Shown in pieces: positions 6,701-10,017 of a stretch of 10,017 nucleotides of DNA. The position numbers and the translations under genes are program-made. Every line of letters begins with the position of its first letter. Within the stretch, counting starts at the first letter, position 1. The notes below the pieces were generated by a model, which was given only the letters and a program-made list of their open reading frames with translations, had not been told where the DNA came from and made no database searches. Source of the stretch: CAYTLW01 sp964438735. Its GTDB lineage: Bacteria > Myxococcota_A > UBA9042. The stretch lies in assembly GCA_964438735.1 (NCBI GenBank), contig CAYTLW010000194.1:1-10017 (forward strand), written 5' to 3'.

Positions 6701-9700
6701 CGCCGACCCACGGCGTGCGCTTCTACCTGTCCACCGACACCAAGATCGACGCCAAGGACAAGGTCCTCAAGTCGTTCAATGTCTCGGCCATCGGCGCCGG
6801 CAAGACGCGCAAGTCGGCCACCTGGCTGTACCTGCCGCTGAACCTCAAGCCCGGCACCTGGTACATCGGCTTCTGGACCGACCCCGACAACAAGATCTAC
6901 GAGATCAGCGACGCCAACAACGTCCGCTTCTACAAGATCACCGTCAAGGCACCCGCCGACCTGAAGCCGGCCGAGCTCAAGCTGAGCAAGAGTTCCATCA
7001 AGCCCGGCAGTCAGTTCACCCTGACCCTGACCGAGAGCAACATCGGTGGTTGGGCCAGCGGCAACTATTACGACACGGTGTACCTGAGCAAGGACGCGAC
7101 CATCACCACCAAGGATAAGTACCTCAAGAACCTGTCCCGACCGACCCTGGCCGCTGGCGGCAAGCGCAAAGTGGCCACCGCCATCACCTTGCCCACGCTC
7201 ACCAAGCCTGGCACCTGGTACGTCGGCGTCATCATGGACCGCTACAACAAGGTCAAAGAGGGAGACGAGAAGAACAACACCATCGCCTTCAAGATCGTGG
7301 TCACCGCGGCCGCGGATTTGAACTCGTTCACGCTGACGTCGGACAAGGCCGTCTACAAGCCTGGCGATACGGCCAAGCTCAGCTTCGGCGAGCGCAACCT
7401 GGGCAGCGCCTCCTCGGGCGGCTACACCAGCGGTTTCTACATCTCGCCCAACGCCACCATCTCGCTCAAGGACAAGCTGCTCAAGAACCTGCCACGGGTC
7501 TCACTGGCCCCCGGCAAGGTCTCCTACGGCAAGATCGACGTGGTGCTGCCCAAGACCCTGGCCACCGGCACCTGGTACCTGGGTCTGTACGCCGACAACG
7601 GCAGCAAGGTCGCCGAGAGCAACGAGGGCAACAACACCCGCTACTGGAAGATCACCATCAGCCCGACCGGCAAGGCCATCGACCTGCAGCCGACCTACTT
7701 CAAGTCGACGAAGTCCTGGTACTACGCCAAGAACACGGTCACGGTGAACTTCACCGAGAAGAACAACGGCAACGTCTCCTCGGGCTCGTTTACGACCGGC
7801 TTCTACCTGTCGACCAACACCGCCATCACCACCCAGGACACCTACCTGGGCAAGCTCGATCGGGTCGCCATCGATCCGGGCAAGTCGGCCGCCGGCAAGG
7901 CGTCATTCAAGCTGCCGTCGCCGTTGAAGCCGGGTACCTGGTACCTGGGCGTCATCTCGGACTACAAGAACGTGGTCAAGGAGGCGACCGAGTCCAACAA
8001 CACCCGCTGGTGGAAGATCACCATCTACGGCACCTCCGACCTGAAGTCGGTGGCCTTCAAGTCGACCAAGAAGAGCTATCGCGTCGGCGAGCGGGTGAAC
8101 CTGGCCTATAGCGACAAGAACATCGGCACCGCCAACAGCCCGACCTATTACGACGGCTTCTACCTGTCGACAGACAAGAAGCTCGACAGCAAGGACAAGC
8201 TGGTGCGGAGCGTCTACCGCGGCGGCCTGAAGGTGAATCAGCAGGTCAACGCGACCAGCTACTTCTACGTGCCGGCGGGGACGAAGCCCGGCACGTATCA
8301 CCTCATCCACAGGGTCGATCGGACCAACAAGGTCAACGAGCTCGACGAGACCAACAACATGCGGACCTACGAGATCACGGTGCTGCCCACGCCGGATCTG
8401 CAGGCCATCAGCGTCAAGTCCAACAAGACGACCTACACGCCGGGCGAGACCATCAGCGTCGACTACACCGAGAAGAACGGCGGCACCGGCAAGTCGGGCG
8501 CCTACGTGACCAGCTTCTACCTGTCCAAGAACACGGCCATCACCACCGGCGACGTGCACATGCTGTCGAAGAACCGGCCGTCGCTCGACCCGGACAAGAC
8601 GGCGGCGGCCAAAGCCACGTGGAAGGTGCCAACCTCCCTGTCTGCGGGCACCTGGTACCTGGCGCTGTGGGTGGATCGGCCCAAGAAGATCGTCGAGTCC
8701 AACGAGAGCAACAACATCAAGTACATCAAGATCACCATCAAGGGCAGCGCCGACCTGAAGGCACACTCCATCAGCACCAGCAAGAAGAGCTACAGCATGG
8801 GCCAGAACATGCTGGTGACCTTCTACGAGAAGAACATCGGCAACGTGAGCGTGGGGCCCTATCTCGACGGCTTCTACCTGTCCGCCGACGCCATCATCGA
8901 TCCGACCAAGGACAAGCTGCTCAAGTCCCTGTCCCGAAGCGGTCTGGGCGCCGGCAAGACCTCGGGCGGCAAGACCTATGTCTACCTGCCCCTGGGCACC
9001 AAGCCGGGTACCTGGCACATCGGCCTGTATGTCGATCGCTACGACCAGATCGGCGAGGCAGACGAGAAGAACAACGCCAAGTCCTACAAGATCACAGTGC
9101 TGCCTTCGCCCGACCTGCACGCCATCTCGGTCAAGACGTCCAAGGCCAAGTACAAAGCCGGCGAGCTGGTCAAGCTCACCTTCGTCGAGAAGAACCTCGG
9201 CGGTGCCGCTACCGGTGGCTACTACGACGGCTTCTGGCTGTCCAAGGATACCAAACTTGGCAAGGGCGACATCTTCGTGCGCAACGTGGGCCGCGCCAGC
9301 CTGGCGGCCGGCAAACAGGTCACCGGCGGCACGTCATTCTACCTGTCGACGGCCACCGCGGCGGGCAAGTGGAACATCATCTTCTTCGCCGACCGCACCA
9401 ATGGCGTCAAAGAGACCAACGAGAGCAACAACCACGCCCACGTCGAGATCACCGTCACGCCCGGACCGGAGCTGGCCGCCCAGGAGATGAGCAGCAAGGT
9501 CACCGACTACAAGGCGGGCGACGTGGTCAAGGCCACCTACAAGTCGCAGAATATCGGCGGCCTGTCCTCGACCTGGTATTACGACTCCTGGTACCTGTCC
9601 AAGACCGAGAAGTTCGGTGGCGGCAGCATCCTGCTCAAGAATGTGTACCGGAAGAGCCTGGCGCCGACGAAGACCTATGCCGGGCCGGTGGACCTGAAGC

Positions 9701-9819
9701 TGCCGGGGCTGATCGGCAAGGGTACCTGGTATCTCATCTACCGGGTGGACCGGACGAATCGGGTCAAGGAAGCCAACGAGAGCAACAACTTCAAGGCTCT
9801 GAAGATCCAGGTGAAGTAG
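3730..9819 (+). CDS. Giant cysteine-rich, CARDB-repeat lipoprotein
   Basis: Predicted cell-surface lipoprotein of 2,029 residues. ATG 3730 has GGAG at 3721-3724. ATG 3769 gives a neater signal peptide (MSRWIAISLTITALTFSGC) but a weaker ribosome binding site, so the start is uncertain by 13 residues. Order, numbered from 3730: signal peptide with lipobox FSGC, lipidated at C32 (Gly at +2, which does not signal inner-membrane retention under the E. coli rule); an acidic linker with tandem DPD hexapeptides (92-151); a Cys-rich segment (173-235); the MopE-like motif CNTIDDDCDDEVDE (302-315); about ten CTDC-type Cys repeats (318-831); and ten CARDB-like domains (835-2029) ending at the stop. There is no transmembrane C-terminus, MYXO-CTERM or other sorting tail. 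The N-terminal part is Asp- and Cys-rich; the C-terminal part has no Cys and many Lys. A rigid surface fibre or adhesin is likely. No enzyme motif is seen, and the ligand is unknown. Confidence 0.93.
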   Translation: MRTHLTRHKAGTPMSRWIAISLTITALTFSGCGDGDESVEGPSLDASNQVDGGQLDSNVGDDTSTAQDVGVDDTATPPVDVVQDKDVVTPPDTAKDPDTATDPDTGADPDTATDPDTAADPDTVTDPDTAADPDAGTDPDAATDPDAGADPDAGTPVDGGGGDTVVGPVATLCDPCSASAQCSAGGNDGAVCVDQGDAGAFCGTKCTDDADCDAGYLCKAVESVEGAKVLQCVPKPDAGGDKDSIGTCACSKSAIAQALSTTCYVSATDKDGKLIGKCAGKRACGEKGLSACDGKAPAPETCNTIDDDCDDEVDELTCEDGNACTTDACTKAGCENKKDDGAPCDDGDACTKPDLCADGACVAGKKAGCDDGNPCTKDACDAASGECSNKNEDDGAKCDDGDLCTEKDACNSGSCAGAAKSCDDDNACTKDSCDLQSGCTSTDDDGASCDDGSKCTDKDACKSGSCAGKEISCDDGNACTKDACDPNDGCSNEPLTNAPCDDGNLCTQSDTCEKGICSPGKAADCNDDNPCTKDGCDDKTGQCSNAPADGACDDGDACTAKDACKDGKCAAEKVDCDDKNPCTDDTCDTKTGCSSAHNTAPCDDEDKCTDKDVCKAGACAGTPLAADVCDDGNLCTKDSCNAKTGCESVNDDAAKCDDGDKCTDGDTCSGGECKPGKSVCQCKENADCKDDGNLCNGTPICKANTCETDPKTVVKCDGSKDTDCKANTCAAKTGKCALMPAKEGKPCADGNKCTLDNTCKAGSCADGAKPKCNDGNACTTDLCDKASGGCSTKAIPGCKPCKAAGDCNDGNPCTKDACTAGKCTAAPIPGCIVGPDLVAVSVKSGSPSYVAGSLAAYVAVTKNGGMANSGPYVESIWLSADDKIDKSDILLKDVGRPSLAAGKSTTTGSTIKLPDATKGGTWHLLLQLDRAGKVKEGNEKNNVVAYKLTIKDKPKLIDLKPTYLKTSTATYPAGAAMYTYYWDANVGKATAPTHGVRFYLSTDTKIDAKDKVLKSFNVSAIGAGKTRKSATWLYLPLNLKPGTWYIGFWTDPDNKIYEISDANNVRFYKITVKAPADLKPAELKLSKSSIKPGSQFTLTLTESNIGGWASGNYYDTVYLSKDATITTKDKYLKNLSRPTLAAGGKRKVATAITLPTLTKPGTWYVGVIMDRYNKVKEGDEKNNTIAFKIVVTAAADLNSFTLTSDKAVYKPGDTAKLSFGERNLGSASSGGYTSGFYISPNATISLKDKLLKNLPRVSLAPGKVSYGKIDVVLPKTLATGTWYLGLYADNGSKVAESNEGNNTRYWKITISPTGKAIDLQPTYFKSTKSWYYAKNTVTVNFTEKNNGNVSSGSFTTGFYLSTNTAITTQDTYLGKLDRVAIDPGKSAAGKASFKLPSPLKPGTWYLGVISDYKNVVKEATESNNTRWWKITIYGTSDLKSVAFKSTKKSYRVGERVNLAYSDKNIGTANSPTYYDGFYLSTDKKLDSKDKLVRSVYRGGLKVNQQVNATSYFYVPAGTKPGTYHLIHRVDRTNKVNELDETNNMRTYEITVLPTPDLQAISVKSNKTTYTPGETISVDYTEKNGGTGKSGAYVTSFYLSKNTAITTGDVHMLSKNRPSLDPDKTAAAKATWKVPTSLSAGTWYLALWVDRPKKIVESNESNNIKYIKITIKGSADLKAHSISTSKKSYSMGQNMLVTFYEKNIGNVSVGPYLDGFYLSADAIIDPTKDKLLKSLSRSGLGAGKTSGGKTYVYLPLGTKPGTWHIGLYVDRYDQIGEADEKNNAKSYKITVLPSPDLHAISVKTSKAKYKAGELVKLTFVEKNLGGAATGGYYDGFWLSKDTKLGKGDIFVRNVGRASLAAGKQVTGGTSFYLSTATAAGKWNIIFFADRTNGVKETNESNNHAHVEITVTPGPELAAQEMSSKVTDYKAGDVVKATYKSQNIGGLSSTWYYDSWYLSKTEKFGGGSILLKNVYRKSLAPTKTYAGPVDLKLPGLIGKGTWYLIYRVDRTNRVKEANESNNFKALKIQVK
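4003..4182 (+). repeat. Ten tandem 18-bp units encoding DxxxDP hexapeptides
   Basis: Ten consecutive units encode DTAKDP, DTATDP, DTGADP, DTATDP, DTAADP, DTVTDP, DTAADP, DAGTDP, DAATDP and DAGADP, followed by a partial unit DAGTPV. Every unit is exactly 18 bases, so gain or loss of units keeps the frame. The first seven use DT and the last three DA, suggesting stepwise growth. The segment is probably an extended, highly acidic spacer holding the Cys-rich region away from the lipid anchor. Confidence 0.9.
4633..4674 (+). other. MopE-like Asp/Cys motif within the lipoprotein
   Basis: Encodes CNTIDDDCDDEVDE (residues 302-315), matching the C-G-x-D-D-D-C-D-G-x-x-D-E motif found singly or in tandem in many Myxococcota surface proteins and called putative metal-binding (MopE). 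Only one copy is present, at the boundary before the CTDC repeats. Metal binding is family knowledge and is not shown here. Confidence 0.75.
4681..6222 (+). repeat. Cysteine-rich CTDC-type repeats within the lipoprotein
   Basis: Residues 318-831 repeat a unit of about 50 residues. Each unit has one half of the form CDDGNPCTKDACDxxTGxC and a second half CDDGDxCTxKDxCxxGxCxG. There are seven good double units, one degenerate unit (about 5800-6045) and two single halves ending at PGC. The first half matches the Dictyostelium CTDC repeat (Dicty_CTDC) signature C-x-D-G-N-x-C-T-x-D-x-C. The regular cysteine spacing implies serial disulphides in an oxidising, extracytoplasmic place. The many DDG/NDDN clusters could bind calcium, as in thrombospondin-type repeats; that is inference. 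Confidence 0.85.
6232..9816 (+). repeat. Ten consecutive CARDB-like domains
   Basis: Repeat starts at 6232, 6598, 6955, 7312, 7678, 8035, 8392, 8749, 9109 and 9466, each 117-122 residues long. Each opens with (A/P/S)DL, then KxSKxxYxxG, an EKNIG-like turn, GFYLSxD, KDKLLK, R.SL..GK, LP..L.PGTWYLG, and ends with DR..KVxExNExNNxxxxKITV. The PGTWY and NExNN blocks are the CARDB (cell adhesion related domain found in bacteria) hallmarks, an Ig-like beta-sandwich. No Cys occurs in this half. Repeat 3 alone has about 15 Lys and 3 Arg against 10 acidic residues, so the rod is basic. The copies differ throughout, so the array is old rather than freshly duplicated. Confidence 0.9.
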
Positions 9820-9839
9820 TCGCCGGGGGGCGCGCTCAG

Positions 9840-9882
9840 GGGTCGGGGCCGTCGGCCAGGCGTATGGGTCGCGGCCGTCGCC
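9840..9882. repeat. Short direct repeat in the convergent intergenic gap
   Basis: GGGTCGGGGCCGTCGGC (9840-9856) and GGGTCGCGGCCGTCGCC (9866-9882) match at 15 of 17 positions, offset by 26 bp, in the 65 bases between the two convergent stops. A hairpin CGTCGCCGA/TCGGCAACG (9876-9898, one mismatch) follows and spans the stop of the RCC1 gene. No T run is present, so I do not call a terminator. Confidence 0.4.
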
Positions 9883-9884
9883 GA

Positions 9885-10017
9885 TTACTTCGGCAACGAC
9901 CCGGCCACTGCAATCGGCGCCCCCACCGCGTCGGTGGTGCCCTTTCCCAATTGCCCCTCCACGTTACGCCCCCAGCATGTCACCTGTCCGTCCACGTGCA
10001 CCGTACAGGTGTGCCGA
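9885..10017 (-). CDS. C-terminal end of an RCC1-repeat protein (partial)
   Basis: Open minus-strand frame entering from the right edge and ending at TAA 9887-9885, 43 codons visible. It reads HTCTVHVDGQVTCWGRN, then EGQLGKGTTD and PIAVAG. This is the RCC1 (regulator of chromosome condensation) repeat as seen in Myxococcota surface proteins: HTCAV..DG.V.CWG.N..GQLG.GTT..., with one blade of a beta-propeller and its paired Cys. The protein ends soon after this blade (AVAGSLPK). The start and most of the gene lie beyond the window. It converges on the giant lipoprotein gene with 65 bases between stops. RCC1 proteins of this type are often secreted lipoproteins, but no signal peptide can be seen here. 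Confidence 0.85.
   Translation of the reverse strand, partial: RHTCTVHVDGQVTCWGRNVEGQLGKGTTDAVGAPIAVAGSLPK

Noticed and set aside
3658..6711. A 1,017-codon open frame on the minus strand opposite the lipoprotein gene
   Set aside because: It is antisense to the Cys-rich region. Its Ala/Gly/Val-rich monotony is what the repeated GAC/GGC/TGC codons give on the other strand. The plus-strand frame has a signal peptide and recognised domains.
7903..9120. A 405-codon minus-strand open frame opposite the CARDB repeats
   Set aside because: A shadow of the CARDB coding sequence with repetitive hydrophobic composition, no ribosome binding site and no known domain.
9923..9937. Hairpin CCACCG-CGT-CGGTGG followed by CCTTT, considered as a terminator for the lipoprotein gene
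   Set aside because: It lies inside the RCC1 coding sequence (TTDAVG codons) and lacks a proper T run.
9820..10017. In-frame open extension after the lipoprotein TAG, readable as VWVAAVADYFGN... with Cys residues near the end
   Set aside because: It shares its third codon positions with the minus-strand RCC1 gene, which explains both the lack of stops and the protein-like look. It has no start codon near its beginning.

Overview
The window is GC-rich DNA with strongly G/C-biased third codon positions. It looks like an accessory stretch of a Myxococcota-type (deltaproteobacterial) chromosome. The evidence is the company of families: a giant lipoprotein with a MopE-like Asp/Cys motif, Dictyostelium-type CTDC cysteine repeats and CARDB repeats; an RCC1-type surface protein; a four-helix-bundle (S23/IVP) gene fragment; and an integrase-type transposase remnant typical of that phylum. 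This taxonomic call is inference. A run of exactly 100 N (1661-1760) shows that this is draft sequence with a scaffold gap.

Layout. Bases 1-139 hold no firm gene. Bases 140-789 (minus) are a FitAB/VapBC-like toxin-antitoxin operon: a ribbon-helix-helix antitoxin followed by a PIN toxin, translationally coupled. Bases 990-1501 (plus) are the N-terminal half of a transposase with a one-base deletion in a G run. It is cut off before its catalytic core and followed by the gap and unidentified sequence. Bases 2108-2721 (plus) are a second, unrelated toxin-antitoxin operon: a Phd/YefM-type antitoxin overlapping a Sll0205-like PIN toxin, with two TGTACA operator boxes on a good promoter. Bases 2722-3729 contain no intact gene. 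They hold a coding-like fragment directly after the toxin stop, a truncated S23 gene on the minus strand, several inverted repeats and low-complexity CGTGCTCG/CGAGCACG tracts.

Bases 3730-9819 (plus) are one gene of about 6.1 kb encoding a ~2,000-residue lipoprotein. It has a lipobox signal peptide, an Asp-Pro-rich tandem hexapeptide linker, a cysteine-rich acidic region with a MopE-like motif and about ten CTDC-type units, and then ten consecutive Cys-free, Lys-rich CARDB-like domains running exactly to the C-terminus. It is probably an elongated cell-surface fibre or adhesin. Bases 9885-10017 (minus) are the C-terminal end of an RCC1-repeat protein that continues beyond the window and converges on the lipoprotein gene.

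Functionally, the left third is a toxin-antitoxin and transposon graveyard, and the right two thirds are cell-surface genes. No biosynthetic or metabolic operon is visible. The lipoprotein is the most distinctive object here.
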